From Sialis fuliginosa (lineage: Eukaryota; Arthropoda; Insecta; Megaloptera; Sialidae), in the NCBI GenBank assembly GCA_961205875.1, contig OY540813.1, positions 21,547,001 to 21,611,000 on the forward strand: a stretch of 64,000 bases of DNA, read 5' to 3'. Below, piece by piece: positions 21,130-35,407 of the stretch (position 1 is the first letter of the stretch; every line of letters begins with the position of its first letter). The notes under the pieces were generated by a model. The model did no database searches. It was not told where the DNA came from and saw nothing but the letters and a program-made list of their open reading frames with translations. Made by a program: the position numbers and the translations under genes.

Positions 21130-23711
21130 TAGAAAATAAGAATAGGCATGATATGTGTATGTATTATACGTAGATAGATATGTGAACATATGTATGTGCA
21201 TATAAATACAACGCAGTAATGAAACCCTTAATGACGTTTGAATATCAATCGAGGTCTCTTGTATGGGGATTAATTCGGCGCTCATTTGTCATATTAAGTA
21301 CGCTAATTAAATTCGTTCATCAACGAATTTTCAATATGATATTTGATCTCGACTGCTGCTTTATTTCTCTCGTCATCGCGTTATTTAAAATTTTTCGTAT
21401 TTGGAGTAAAATATAATTAAATTTTATAAATGGATTACAACGATTTTATATGAATTTAAATACGTACATTTGTATGTGTGTATTTAAAAAATCGTTCGGA
21501 AATAAACTTTTATTAGGTATACTGTTTAATGAATAGAAAATAGGAACTTTTATTCTCTTAAAAAATTATCATTTATTACAGGGGTCAATATCCCATTTGA
21601 TGTTTTAATTATTTTTGGTGCGTTACTTATTTTACACTTTATATCTGAAACAGTGTTGATTTCCCTATGTTCCGTAATTAAATTCTATATCTTGTTATTT
21701 TGGCGGGCGGTAAATATAAGTTTGAAAAAAAAAATAATACTTATAACTTATAATTAGTATTTTTTTATTGTTTATGTCCATATATTCAATTAAATACATA
21801 TTTTTTAATTATAAGAAAACAATCTCGTTTATTATACACATACACACACACTTTACAAACAAAGAGAATAACAACAACGACTACAATATACATAGCTCCC
21901 GAACGGAGCACCGTAATTTTTTATAATGGAAACAGAACTCTAGTCAAGATAAGACCAAATAAAAGCGCAAAAAGTAGCAAACAAAATATAAAACACCCAC
22001 ACATGCAGTCAATAACAACCGTGATGGGAGTGTGGGTGGGTATGTGTGTGTGTGTTTTATACACGTACACAATGCGACATGTTTTAAAAACAATAATGTG
22101 GAAACCTGGAAAAACCATTTCACCTGGCTTGTATTGGAAATACACACGGCTAACTCTGCGTATCGGGAAGTGGGAAAAACTCTCTGCTTTTTATTACGGG
22201 TAATATTGGAAGTTACTGTTTGGATTTAATTTTATAATATATGAATTTTGTTGGTATGTACATATATTACCTAATTAAATTTTTAGAGAGTTCTTTTACA
22301 AAAATTAAGTGCCTGTATTGTACTCGTATATTCATTTTTAAAGTAACAATTTAATTTAGATATTTAGTATTTTGGTATCAGTAATAGATATAAAATTTTT
22401 TGAAGAAAATCATAAATAATATACTTTATTTATTTTAAAAAATCCAACAAAAATATAATAATTATGATGTAACAATATTGTATTAACAAAAATTTTAATG
22501 GAAACGATCGTTTCATAACACAAATGTAGTTTTTTAACATTTTGTGCAGCGAAAGTATCATTGTAACTATAAAATTAATTGACCTTAAAAAAAGGTAAAA
22601 TTTTTTATAATAATAATATATTAACAAAAATGTTATATTACGAACATTCAATTGTTCAATTATACAAGATGGGTCATATTAGGTGGAACAAACTTGAACA
22701 GTTGATTGAGAAAAATAATTCAAAAAAAAAGTTCATATAAACATGTGCTTGGAAATTCTTCGCGAAGGAGCTACAGGCTCACATATTTTGTCTAAAATTA
22801 CTTTTTATTTAATATTGCGAGAACAAATTGTGACACAGTTATGAAACTTTATAATCGGTTTAGTATTAAACACGTATTAATACTCAAAAATAAAGATCGA
22901 GTGAAAATTTTGAAATCGGAGAACAATTTTTCTTTAAAAAATGATCGCAAAGCTTTTCAGATTTTCGATAATAAAACAATTAATAACAAACATACAACGC
23001 ATTTTATTCATTATTGAATAAAAATCACAATTGCCATGGAAAACTAAAATATGTTTGTTAGTCGAGGCGTCATCCAAAACTACAACAATCACTTGAGTGC
23101 AATATTAAATTTAAGTCAAGTAAGCTTTGGAAAAAAGAATGGTTGATGTTTAAAATTTTTATATTTATTAAAATTCGTTGCTTATTTTGTTAATGTATTA
23201 CAGCAATGCTGACTTTAGGGAGGGAGGCTGGGCGAATGCTCGGGGTGCCGTTCAGAAGGGGCGGCGGACGGCCACATGAAGAAAAACTAAGCTTGAATTC
23301 TAGTAGATTTTTTTAGGAAATAAATTAAGAACAAAAAAAAAACTAGATATAACTCAAAGGACCTACTACGAGTAGTGGGCATTCTTTTATCTGTAAAAAT
23401 GTATACCATCTTCTCTATTGTGAATATGTCTAAATGCTGTTTGTGATTTATCACATTTATAATTTGACGAAAGAAATGTAATTAGATTCGATCAAAAAGA
23501 ACTTATGATATACAAACAATTTAAAACAATAGATCTTACGAAGCTGTAAAAATTACAAGATTTGTACAAAAATAATACATTTTATAATATAATGTAGTAC
23601 TCTACGCCTCCACTTTTTAAGAAATACCGTATAAAATAATGGTCTATTAATTTAAGATAATAATCTATGTAGAAAGCATACATATATTGTTTTAATTATT
23701 ATTATTATTTT
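21130..23711. other. AT-rich spacer, no gene recognised
   Basis: Contains short frames without recognisable domains, a GT tract near 22040-22055 and a G-rich patch near 23217-23275 with CGGGGTGCCGTTCAGAAGGG, which may be a repeat fragment. No splice-consistent coding region found. Confidence 0.55.
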
Positions 23712-23753
23712 GATACGAGATCAAAAAAAATTTCGTCTCGGCGTGCAGCCCTA
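23712..23753 (-). mobile_element. Terminal fragment of CGAGAC-rich hAT family
   Basis: Reads on the minus strand as TAGGGCTGCACGCCGAGACG then AAATTTTTTTTGATCTCG. This is the best-preserved terminus of the family in the window; the rest of the copy is missing or unrecognisable. Confidence 0.65.
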
Positions 23754-25931
23754 ATTATGATTTCGAAAGTAACAATAAAATTGATGGTTTTTTTATATTG
23801 TCTGATCAATACAAACATAATCAAAATAAACAGAAAAACAAATTAGACAACAATAAACGAGTGTTGTTCTTTTTGTAACCTAAAAAATAATAAAACAACA
23901 TTCTCTCACAACAGCAAGAAAACAATTACCTTAATACCTAGCAAATTCTAAACCTATCAAATTTATAACTCATTATTCAAATAGGTCTGTTCATTCCTGC
24001 AACACATTTAACAGAAAACTTTTGTGTAAATAACAAAAAAACAAAAATACACAGTAAGATGTTCCTGTAGCACATAGCGATACCGCATTTATTTTTATGT
24101 TATTGCAGTTGTATAAAAATACATAATTCCATGTATGTAATGTATGTATACGTTCTTATTTTGAATTGAAACAAGTCCATTTTCATACAGACGTTAGTGG
24201 AAACATTAATATTGTTTACATTTTTGTGAAAACAATACAGTTTTATGCGCAGATGCTCTATGTATATACAATGAGATGATAAAATAAAAATATAGGCCAT
24301 TGTTTTATCTTGCTACAGCCGCATTCAATATTCTCAAGGGCTATGTATGTTATAATAGTAGATATTAAATTAAAAATGATAATATTGTTAATTGCCTTTT
24401 ATAAGAATATACACGTACACTTACAAGTAATATTACGTATAAGAAAGCCCCATAGCATTAATTAATAAATGCATGTATAATTTTTCTTAAGAAAATAATT
24501 TATGACAACTGTGTACTTTTTTATTATTAATGGTCCAATTAATATGTCTATACATTTTATATTTCTATGTGTGACAAATATATAAAAAATATTTTCTTCT
24601 TTTTCTATAAACACATTAATGTATAATGTTTATACGTACAATATTTATATCCGTATAATAGCTTTACGTCGAAGCCGTAAAAATATTTATTAAATTTGTT
24701 ACGCCCACATGGCAATTAAGTAGAGATTGAGAAATGAATAAATTTCGAAGACGATTAAAACTAATGTCACCTGGTAGCATTACTTGCTGTTGCAGTGAAA
24801 TATTGGACGTCGTCACACATGTACTGTGTCATTATTTCCGTATTAATATTATTTATTATCACATCTGTCATATTTTTTTACTATCCGATATAAATTATCA
24901 TAATGTTTCAGAATTTTCTTGCTCTTTAGTATTTTCATAAAACGGTTTCGGTTACATATCTTCTTTAATCTGTCTGTGTGTCTGTTTATCCGCTTATAAT
25001 TCAATAAAAACTAAACCGATTTCATTACGGTTTTCTTTGATATGTAGGCTATGTAAATACATCATATGGTCAGATATATGTTAATGTCGAAATTGAATTG
25101 GCCCCATAGTTCTCAATCTGCACGGGTAATACGAAAACCGGAATTTAAGAATTTTTATAAAAACAGCGACAACTCATGTTTTGTCAGTAATGATTCAAAC
25201 GCACTTAGTTCTTGAATTATATCCATTTTTTGCTGTTGATAAGATGTGAATTATATCTAGTAACAAAACGTCAAACTTTATGTACATAAAACTCTATATA
25301 TATTTTTTTATTTGTCATATGGTCAAAAGTTTTTGTAAAAACCAATCAAGTTTGGAAATTTACTACGTCAATTCCATCTTGTATATTATTGCTTGTTCGA
25401 CTCCACATAAACTCTGGTTTGTACTTTATACAGCCGACGACGACTGAGAAAAAATCGACAATTTTACGAACCGTATATTAAATACATAACTTACAAGTTA
25501 CAAATTTCACCGATACCTTACACCTGTAAGTGTATGTGTGCGAGTGAGTATGGGTGTGTGTGTGTATGTTCATTCAGAGCAATGTAGTAATTCATAACTG
25601 CGGTCAGGGGCGGCTAACAGTAACAAATTTGGAATTTTTGATTTTCTATTTTAATAATATTTGTATAAATCGATCCGTCCTCAAAAACTATGTTTTTTAT
25701 AATAAAAATAAAATATAATTTAACATGTAATAGAAATCATAGAAACCCAATTTTTAACTTACAATTAATGTAATTTGTGATTAACTTTGTTTGAGCACTA
25801 CTCAATCTTTTACCATTTATGAAATATTCGTGAAGGAACCGTGCATCACGGAGATTATAAGACGTGATACTATTTATGAGCGTCCCATACTTTTATTTTC
25901 AGTGGTATGATCCTGAAAGCTTTGTGATGAT
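23754..25931. other. AT-rich spacer, no gene recognised
   Basis: Contains a worn dispersed repeat at about 24965-25135 (partner at 31383-31545) and a TG tract near 25550-25567. No coding region seen. Confidence 0.55.
24965..25135 (+). repeat. Dispersed repeat, partner at 31.4 kb
   Basis: Shares with 31383-31545 the ordered landmarks TCTGTSTGT, CACTTATAACTC-like, CCGATTT.CAT, TTTTCT, TTAATGTC-like and GCACGGGTAATAC. Diverged copies of one interspersed repeat of unknown class. Confidence 0.55.
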
Positions 25932-26214
25932 TAGAGCTGTATAAGAGACAAGAGGAGACAACTGTCAAGTAAGTCTTGTCTCGGTTTCAATTATCGTCTC
26001 AATCTCGACTCGTGCACGTTATCAATCATTGATAATACTTTAAAACTGAATTTCGAAGTGACTTCCACAAAAAAAATACATCGTATTGTTCGTATATAAG
26101 CCAATCTCGTCTCAGTTGCGTTTCGCCAGAACTATAGGCATTCTCGTATCGGTCTCGATCCTGTTTCGAAACTAAAACAAGACTTAAAATATCTCGTCTC
26201 GGCATATAGGCCTA
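25932..26214. mobile_element. CGAGAC-rich hAT-family copy, 283 bp
   Basis: Ends TAGAGCTGTATAAGAGAC and (reverse complement) TAGGCCTATATGCCGAGAC. Multiple GTCTCG/CGAGAC motifs occur inside. The flanking octamers GTGATGAT and ATAATGAG match at 5 of 8 positions, compatible with a decayed hAT duplication. No coding frame. Confidence 0.65.
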
Positions 26215-26650
26215 ATAATGAGTCTTTTACTTAAAATATAATACTGAAATATCTGAAAGAATAAATATTTTGTCTACATAAAAAAAATTCATATGTAATA
26301 TGTAAGTATTTTAATGAAAATTAATTAACATAAACCTCAGATTAACTATAATTGACAAATTATTCTTTATAAGACAATACAAATTGAAATGTAACTATCC
26401 AAAAGGGGCTACAGCTCTCCAGTATCAATGAGTGAATCAAACCGCCTCTGGCTTGGACCCTAAAATACCACGTATGTTTCCCGTATATTGGTACGTTTCC
26501 CACCGTCTGATGCTAATAAAAAAAATACCAATCCTGATTGCGAGGGTAGCTAGCTAACGAAAAATTGTAGATAGAAAAACACAGAGGTCTGGTCATACTT
26601 TGCGATACATATTGACTGTTTTATAGAATTTATTTTTGTATGGTTTAACC

Positions 26651-26825
26651 CAGTGTTTGCCAAACTGTGTGCCGTGGCACTGTATTGCGCCGCGAAAAAT
26701 TCCAAGTGTGCCACGAAAGATTTAAAAATATAGGTTTATATTAAATATATTATTTTATAATAATATAAGAATTTATGTATTTTTGTTTATTTTGTTGAGA
26801 TTTTTATTTGGTTTGGCAGACACTG
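26651..26825. mobile_element. hAT MITE with perfect 8-bp duplication, 175 bp
   Basis: The left end CAGTGTTTGCCAAACTGTGT and the reverse complement of the right end, CAGTGTCTGCCAAACCAAAT, are inverted repeats. The octamer GTTTAACC flanks both ends exactly (26643-26650, 26826-26833). The internal GTGCCGTGGCAC...GTGTGCCACGA segment is typical of hAT elements. No coding frame. Confidence 0.92.
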
Positions 26826-29800
26826 GTTTAACCAATATATGTACACACCGATTAATTTTTTCGATCTACATTTTTTATAACTAAATTTGTATAATTCTTA
26901 CTTAGGTATAGTAATAAATAAATAATAAAAGCAATAAAACTCCATGTTTTTTTAACATATTCATATACTATTTCTTTTAAAGCAGGCATTTTCAAAACGG
27001 ATTATAGGAACCTGTTGCCCTTTGGTCACTTCTCCTCACCACTAGAAACTAGTTTAAAGTTATTTTTAACTGAATTAAGTTTGTTAAATCTTTTTAAATG
27101 GAAATATTACACTATTTATATAATACACCTAAAATAATTTAACAATTGTATAGTTCAATTTGATGTAGTATGAGTTTTTAACAAGTATGTGAGAGTAAAA
27201 AAAGAATATACTTGTCAGGTCTCAGAATCTGATATTGAAAAAAATTTAAGATTGTATATCTGAAAAAAAAGCTTTTATAAAACTGAAATGATCGCTCTGT
27301 CTGAGCGATGAAGACAGGTGAGCTCAATGTTGTTGTTTGTCTGTCAAATGGAAATAAACTTACGGCATTCAGACAGACGCCTGACCACCGCCTCCGATAC
27401 CTTTCTGATTGAAAAACAAGACTGCCATTATTTTATATTTACTATACGAACACAAACACGCAGGATGATTCAGAACTTGTGTGCCGCCAAATCTTAACAG
27501 GTGTTTTAAAGAGTTTATTTTAAGCAGGATTGTCTAGTTGACATTTATCTGAAAAGTGCTCTAAAGCATATCTTTTTTTTTACTTTGCATCACGTCTGCA
27601 TTAAGATAAATATTGGTTTTGGTTAAAAAGTGACCTTATTAATTTTTATGTTTCAGAATCCTTCAAATCTGAAAGACGCGTTTTTTTAAGAATAATGTCT
27701 GTCCAGCAAACTAGCCGAATGATATTAAATAGGCCGTGTGGAAAAAATTTAAATTTCGTACGTTTGTTACTTTTGCTGGCCCGGTGAAAAATTGCGATGT
27801 GCCATTTTAATCCAACTTCCAATTTTATTAGAAATAGCTTAAAAATATGATAATTTAAATACAAACCGATACTTTTTTGCAATAAATTGAAAGAGTAGGT
27901 AATCTCAAATACAAACATACTTTTATGTCGATCTGTGTGTCTGTCTATCGCAGCAAACTAGCCGAAATACTAAGAAAACAGCCGTATGAAATTTTTTTTA
28001 TTTTAAAAAAAAAACTTATTGCTAATTGAAAATTTGTTCTATTTCCTTATAAACTAGAACTTTCCCTTGTAAAGCGTCAGAAAAAAATACATAGTATCTA
28101 CAAATGTCTAATATTAATCAAAATAGATAAATAGAGTCTTATTAACATTTTTGATGGATTATACATCATACTTTATTATAACGTATGAAGTGTTGGGAAC
28201 GGGCGCTCATGTTAGTTAAAATACCTACTTGATTAAATGGATTAATGTTGAGTTCATATATATGATGTCCTGGATCATCCTGTATGCATATTTGCAGGCA
28301 CGTGTACATTAGTTTACATACATATATATTAAGAAATACTACAAGAATAAATGCACACAGTGGTGTCTATGGTTTTTTTGTGCAGAATCTATATTGCAAT
28401 GTCTGGAGATGCATGTGTGGTAATAAAAATAAATTGAGATGTAAAAAAATCTTATCATATGGACCTGTGGTGAGTTTTTATCCTCAAGGATTGGAAAATA
28501 TTATTCCATTTAAATAAATGTTTCAAGTATTTTGTATACAAAAATGTACAGCGTGTCCCCGGTAAAGGAGCGACGACGCATCAGTAAAAGACAAAAATAA
28601 ATTTTGATTTTTCAAAATTAAGTAGGTCTTGATAATTATAAGTAATGATTCTTCAGGTAAAGTAATTTTTCTGTACAATAAAATTTTATCGAGAAAAGTT
28701 ATTCAAAATAAAATTAAGTATATATTTCTACATAAACATATCATATCGAACTTATTTTACTTTAAAAATATATAAAACACAAAACAAAATAAAATTAAAA
28801 AACACACTTTTAATAAATTCTCTCTTGCAAAACATAAAGTTATGTGCTGACCATACCATCGATACCAAATATTAGTGCTGACGTGCGAAAATTTCACACA
28901 ATAGGTTTGAAAATTCATCGCGAACGAAAATTGAGCTGCACCAATTTATGTACTTGTATGTGTGTGTGTTTGTACAACGTGTGAGTGTGTGCGTGTGTGC
29001 CTGCGTTAATTATTCATCGCGTATGCGTATGGATTTGATTGAATTTACTCAACCGATGTATTTTCGTGTAATGCGCTGAAACAGACATTGTTTTTTTTTG
29101 CGAAACTCCATAACCGAATCATAGAAGCTGATTTAATATCTGCCATTCAACGTTGAGAGGGTTTTTTTCTATGTGTGTTTTTTGCTTAAAATAATCAAAA
29201 CTAGATATATTATGGTATGTTTAGTTAGGACATTTTATAAAATGTTTTTGGAGGTTAGGGTAGTTTAAAAAAACTAATAACGTTAGAACTACGTCCATTG
29301 TTACTTTTATATTATAGATAATATTTAATATTAATGATTAATTTTGACGGCTATAATAATAACTTTTCTATGCTATTGTATTTAAGTGTTGAGGTATTAT
29401 GGGTTAACACTAAAAATTTATTGTTCTACGATTATTAGTTTCGGAGATATAAGCTTTCAAGTGGTGATATATTTTCGTTGCATTATTGCTTCCAAGTTTA
29501 CCCCCTAGTATTATACTATCAGAGTTAATTTAATTAAATATTTAGAAACGATTTTAACTGTTGAAATCAAATTGATTTTAGCGAATCTAAAATTGTTATA
29601 TGCAGGTATTTATAATAAGATACTTATAATAATATATTTGCACCATTCCAAAATATATGTAGTAAATAAAATGAGAAAATCAATTTTACTTGTAAGTACG
29701 TTTATACTCGTAAAAGTCTCTTTTTGTTACATATTCTACTAAATATTCAAGTTATTTTTCTTCTATTTTATGTACATCGAAATTCCCAAAGTCTCACAGG

Positions 29801-30714
29801 CTCGATACAGTTTTAGAACAAGAAAATCAGCTAGAACATGTATTGAAAAAAAGTAAAATTTAAATATTAATTATAATAAAACTTATTATAAATAAATAAA
29901 AAAAGTATTAAGAAGTAAAAAAAAATTATTTCATCTTCGTCCTTTATTGAATCTCTGATCTGGATAAGAAGTCTGGCTCACCCTAAAATTTTAAAATTTG
30001 TGAAAATATTATTTGGAATTATGAGGTACTTTGAAATTTTAATGTTATATTTAATACCTGAATAAATAAATATAAAATTGTCAGACTACTCAATCGATTC
30101 TAAAGTAATCGATTTGTTGTTCAGGTAATATAGAAATACTATTGTACGAAGTTTGAACATCCCTCAAATATCTAATAAAAAAAAATAACAAGATTCTTTG
30201 TACACCACTGACTGTCATTTCTTCCAGAATGATTTCTTCTTGCTTGATGTTTTATTCCTGATTGATTGTTTTTTAACATTTTTAGTAATGATGAATCATA
30301 CACAATAAAACTAGTGACATGCGTAAATCTCCATTTCTTTCTTTCCGCGATCATTTTGACCCATCTACAAATTCTCTCTGAAAGGCACGTTTAAGATTAA
30401 AGAGATAACCATTAAGTAATAATAATAATAATAATGTGTGTCAGCGAGTTGATATTTTATTAACTGTAATTAAAGTAATGCACCCTCTTCACACGAACAC
30501 ATTGTGAAAGTATAGTCTCGGAACGGAGTTATTTTAAACTCGTTTTAAATTTCCTTTGTTTGTCTTTTAAGATATTTATTACGGTGCTAATTAAACGATT
30601 ATTAAACGAGCGTAATTGTCCTTGATAATTAAATTTTATACTCGTGTCGTGTAATTAAACTGAGCATTATTCAGTCTATTATTTATTTTGCAAGAGATAT
30701 TATACATAGTTACA

Positions 30715-30880
30715 CAATGAATAGAATATCCGATAAATAAATCTCCCAGTGTACACTATAAACAAGAATTAAAAAAGTGTTTTCTTTCTTCTTGTGTATT
30801 CGATCCGGTGGAGTTGAAGTAATTTCATTTACTCCCGACACGTAGGTTTTCTATCTACGATATATTTATTTGACAGTAAA
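30715..30880 (+). repeat. Dispersed repeat pair member (partner 32440-32560)
   Basis: Both copies share CTATAAAYAAGAATTAAAAA, then GTAATTTCATT.ACTC..GACACGTA. Diverged; ends not defined. Confidence 0.5.
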
Positions 30881-31382
30881 TTTCAGTGACCGTTTGAGAG
30901 TAAAGTTTATTTTTTCTTGTTTTTTGTGTTGTTGTTTATTGCGAGTTGATTGTTTTTAAATGATGATATTTTAAGTGGTTTCTTTTTCGGTAGATATCTA
31001 TAAGAAAACTCATTTATTGTTTTTATTTGATTTACTAACTATCTAGAATAGTTTTGTGTATTATAATGTCTTAATTTGATCGAAAATACCACTGAGTAAT
31101 AATTAGTGTTGATTATTATTATAAATTTCTGATAAAGGGCATGGATTTAATTAACAAACTGGCAACTAATTTTGAGAGAGTTCATTACTCGGAAAATATT
31201 TAATATGATTTTTTTAATCTTTCAAGAATTTAGCATCTGTGAATTCTTTTCACCTTTAAAATGTTGTAAACTGGTGTAGTTTTTTTGGTCGTGAGAACAC
31301 TCGAAAGTAAATATTTTTTTAATTATTTGCCCATTCCTATCATAGTATATGTTACCATATCTTCACATTTATAAAATGTAAC

Positions 31383-31545
31383 GTTTCTCTCTCTGTGTTT
31401 GTCCACTTATAACTCGAGAAACATTGATCCGATTTTCATGCAGTTTTCTAACATATATAAGTACGCTATTTCAACAGGTTTGTCAATGTTTTATTAAAAT
31501 CGGATTCGTAGTTCCCTATATATATTTATATGCACGGGTAATACA
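31383..31545 (+). repeat. Dispersed repeat, partner at 25.0 kb
   Basis: Second copy of the repeat at 24965-25135, ending with the shared GCACGGGTAATAC. Confidence 0.55.
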
Positions 31546-32439
31546 GAAAAAATAATTTTCGACAAATTTTATACATTTTCTTAAAATTTTCAGTGTCGAC
31601 ATATAATTTAAACGCTAATTATTACTGATATCTTTTTGATATCCATGTAGAGTAGCTTCAAAGTTATATCGAATAGGAAATCCAGTTACTCCAATATATT
31701 TACGTTACCCAGAGCTAAAAAAAAAACTAAATAATGTAAACCGTGTATAAGGTACCTATGTATATAAAAATAAGAATAAAATAAAAAACATAAAACAATT
31801 TTAATTGAATTTACGCACAATACATAAAAGTCTATCATGTTGATGAAGTATGTATAAATATTTCTTTAAATAAATCATCTTATGTGTGGAATCATAAAGA
31901 AATTTCTAAAATTTTCTATAAAAGCTTGCAAGCACATAGAAACGAGGTATCTAACTTATACGACATTTTCTTGACATTTAACGGCAGTTCGCGGATAAAT
32001 TGTAACTAAAATTTAATAGGGGCCGTTTTTATCATTTTTTTCCTTTTAAATATAAGAACGATTTTAAACATATTTTATGTTTTTAGAAGGTTAACTGTTC
32101 AGCATTAAGCTGATATATCGTTAATCTAGTCATTCGGTGCAAGAAACTAAATTAAATGAATAAAGTCTTATGGCGAGTTATGGGAATATCAACATAATAT
32201 ATTTGACGCAATGTATTATAATGTATTTATTGATTTAAATAAAAAACAGCCCTTTAATTAGTGTTTTTTTAAAGAATGGATATCAGATATATAAATTGAA
32301 GTATCACAGTTCAAATATCCCGTTCAACATACTTGACAGTTAGCAAATTTTATTAAATTTGTTTGTAAAAGTGGACAATAAATATAAGAATACAATAAGT
32401 ATTGTAATTCTTTGGTAAGGAATCTGTTCCATCTCTAAC

Positions 32440-32560
32440 AGTAATAGATCCCCTATAAATAAGAATTAAAAAAGAAAGTTCCCACGAATCTCGGTGTGTG
32501 TTTGTTTGTAATTTCATTAACTCAAGACACGTAAACCTTCAATCTCCATTACATTTGTCT
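32440..32560 (+). repeat. Dispersed repeat pair member (partner 30715-30880)
   Basis: Recognised by the landmarks given for 30715-30880, in the same orientation 1.7 kb away. Confidence 0.5.
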
Positions 32561-34435
32561 GCCAGCCAATATTCACCCAAACACGGCAATAATGGCAGCC
32601 GGCTTTGTTTTCGCGACCGATGTTTTTCTCACTTTGCGGCAGCCAAGAGATATGTATCGATAGTTTGCTTGTTTACCCCGGTCTCTTTCTCTCCCTCTCT
32701 CTCACTCTTGCACCGTCTCTTTCGTTCCAATTACTAAACTTCCCTGCTCTAACAAACTACGCTTTATCTCGTATTTGGAATTGTTTTTGCGACCCTCTTT
32801 GTTGCGCGTTTGTCCGGATCTCTTTTCTTTCTTTCGATAGTTTTTCCGTAGGTTGGTACACCTGCCCGGTAGGGATGCACAAGAGGTCGTAAATACTGAT
32901 TTAATTTAATATCGTTATTTGTATCAATAAATCGGTGACTTCCTTGTTTCGGGGTCGTCGGATTGTTATTGGTTTTTGTCTGTTCGGTAATACAGGGTAG
33001 TAAAATATTATGGTTCGTATAAAACTACTTTGCAGTTTTACAACTGTATTAAATGTATCTGTTTATATTTATTATTTCAGGATTTGAGTTCCTTTGCTCA
33101 AGACTGAATCACATGATAGGCTTACTTTTGATTGAAAACTGAGAAATAAAAACGTAAAATCTCTATTTGATAAATATAAAAAAACAATATTAAAATTCAC
33201 TTGTCTATATCATTTTCTGTCGGGAATTATCGGAAAATTTCGTCGATTGTATTATCATTACCCCAATTTACAAAAAAAAATCAACCAAAAGGCCCATTGC
33301 TCTTGTACGGGATTCTTTCTTTTGCTCTACAGCTTAATTAAACGGTTCGTTTGCGGAAATGTTTTTAATAACAAAAAGCGATTGTTTTATTGTCCTCGAC
33401 AATTTCTGAAATTTGTCAGTGTGTTTATGGGACATTCTGTATATAGAAAATTTCCAATTTGATTGAACTATTAACCTTTTAATATAGAAGCATAAAAAGT
33501 TAAGCTAATTTTTTATATTACTTTTATGTTATGTATTGTATAAAAAAAAGTAATAATAGACGTGGTTCTATGTTATTAGTTGCGGCACATTTGCTACTGT
33601 ACTACTAGTATTTTTCATATCTCAGGTATTACTGTAACACATATTTTACTAACATGAACAAAAAACGAAACTATAAATGGCTCTTTGTTGATAACAATGC
33701 AGTTTTGGAGATATATTTATATTAACGTTTTATCTTATTTTTAATTATATAACAAGAATATAAACTTATTTTGTGTAATTTGAAGCATCCGTATTAAGTT
33801 AAATTCTGCAATACTCTCTTATTTTCGATATTTTTCGAAAACGGTTGATCCTATGACAAATGAACGAAGTATATTTTTGTCTATTTTGTGTCATATAATC
33901 TTCTACAAGTACCCAACTCAGAAAAAAATTAAAGAACAAAAAAATACTTGATAAAAATTGACGGATCCACTGGCCCCATACACCCTTGGTCTAAATTATT
34001 ATTTTTTGATACTAAAAATCGATAACTCTTATTAATAATAAAGACTGTAACTCCCTCACGGAGAATTTCCGAACACAGGTTCACATAAAGTTTTTTGCTT
34101 AAAATTACATCCTCAATCTACTATTAAATTTGTTTACACTTTTTTTTCGCTCTGTATAAATAGATACACGTACTCTGTTTTACGTATAATAATAGTTTTT
34201 CATTAACAGGTTAAAAAAACTGGTAGGTATGTCATCATGAGCCATGTATGTATAGCTGAAATTATACAAATTATAAAAAAATATGTTCTAGTTCAAACTC
34301 TCTTTTAGATAATACACACTTATGTATATAAAAAATAATGTTTAGTTTTCAATAGATAAAGCCGTAGATATTTCAACAGCCTTCTTCGTTTTCTCTTTCT
34401 TTTTTTCCGGTATCCATAGACTCTCAATCCCTTCC

Positions 34436-34466
34436 CCCCACACACACACACACATACGCACACACT
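34436..34466. repeat. (CA)n microsatellite
   Basis: CA run with one TACG interruption following a C-rich stretch. Confidence 0.9.
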
Positions 34467-35407
34467 TTTTGTTAGGAACACGTTGCCGGAAAGCCGCCGA
34501 ACTAATCGAACGTAGCTTATAAATCTGAATCAGTGACGTGAACCTGACGTCGGAATGAAGTTGAAAAAGTGTGTATGTATTGTTGAATGTACCTTCGTAC
34601 ACATACATAAACATATGTATGTGTATGTTTGCATTGGTATTATTAAATGTGTTCGTGTATGCAAATGTCATATTGTATATGTATGGATTTCAGAGAGAGT
34701 ATTATATTAGAAAGATTCTGCAAATTTGCTTAGCTCGGATGGTGTTTTTTTTTTTTGTTCTCTTATAATCAATATATTCTGATTGAAAAACTTATCGCGG
34801 ATGTTTACAATGTCTAGGATTTAATGAGAAAATAAGATTTTGATTACTAGTCGATATGGAATGAGTTTGTTAATTTAAAATACAGGATTAATCGAAACGA
34901 TTACAATCTTATTATTATTAGTGGTAATATATTTATGACTCACCTGTATAAAATTATTTAATGTTGTAGGCTAATTGTAAGATTTCTTGATATTGTGTAG
35001 TTAATTATATCATATTTAATAAACCAACCGTTTGATGGACGTGTTAACCTATGTCATTCACTAAGGACGAGGTTTTATTATAACCGATCTAGTTAAACCG
35101 TTTCAAGTGGTGCTATTTACACATACAAGAATAAGTGACGTCAGCTGGAATTATAATTCCGATTTGAAATACGCTATAAGTTCGATGATGTACCAACAAG
35201 AAATCTAAAAAATATGACGTCTCTTTTATGTCCCACGAATCACGTTTTTTTTATTTTCTATCTCTTCGTCTCAGGTGTTTTAACCATATTTTAACTGACG
35301 ACGCTTTTTCAAATGTTAATGCGAAGTGCATTACGATGAAATCTCTATACTCCGTAGATACTTATATTTTTTGAGGTTGACTAAATAGGTATAACTATGT
35401 CCATGCA

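Larger units (their letters stand above)
26834..35407. other. AT-rich spacer, no gene recognised
   Basis: Mostly unique-looking AT-rich DNA with worn repeats. TG tracts lie at 28957-29000; an (AAT)n run at about 30417-30434; a pyrimidine-rich, GC-richer stretch at 32560-32870 with short open frames but no recognisable protein; and a CA tract at 34436-34466. The element end near 28549 (CAGCGTGTCCCCGGTAAAGG) resembles one at 61018. Confidence 0.55.
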
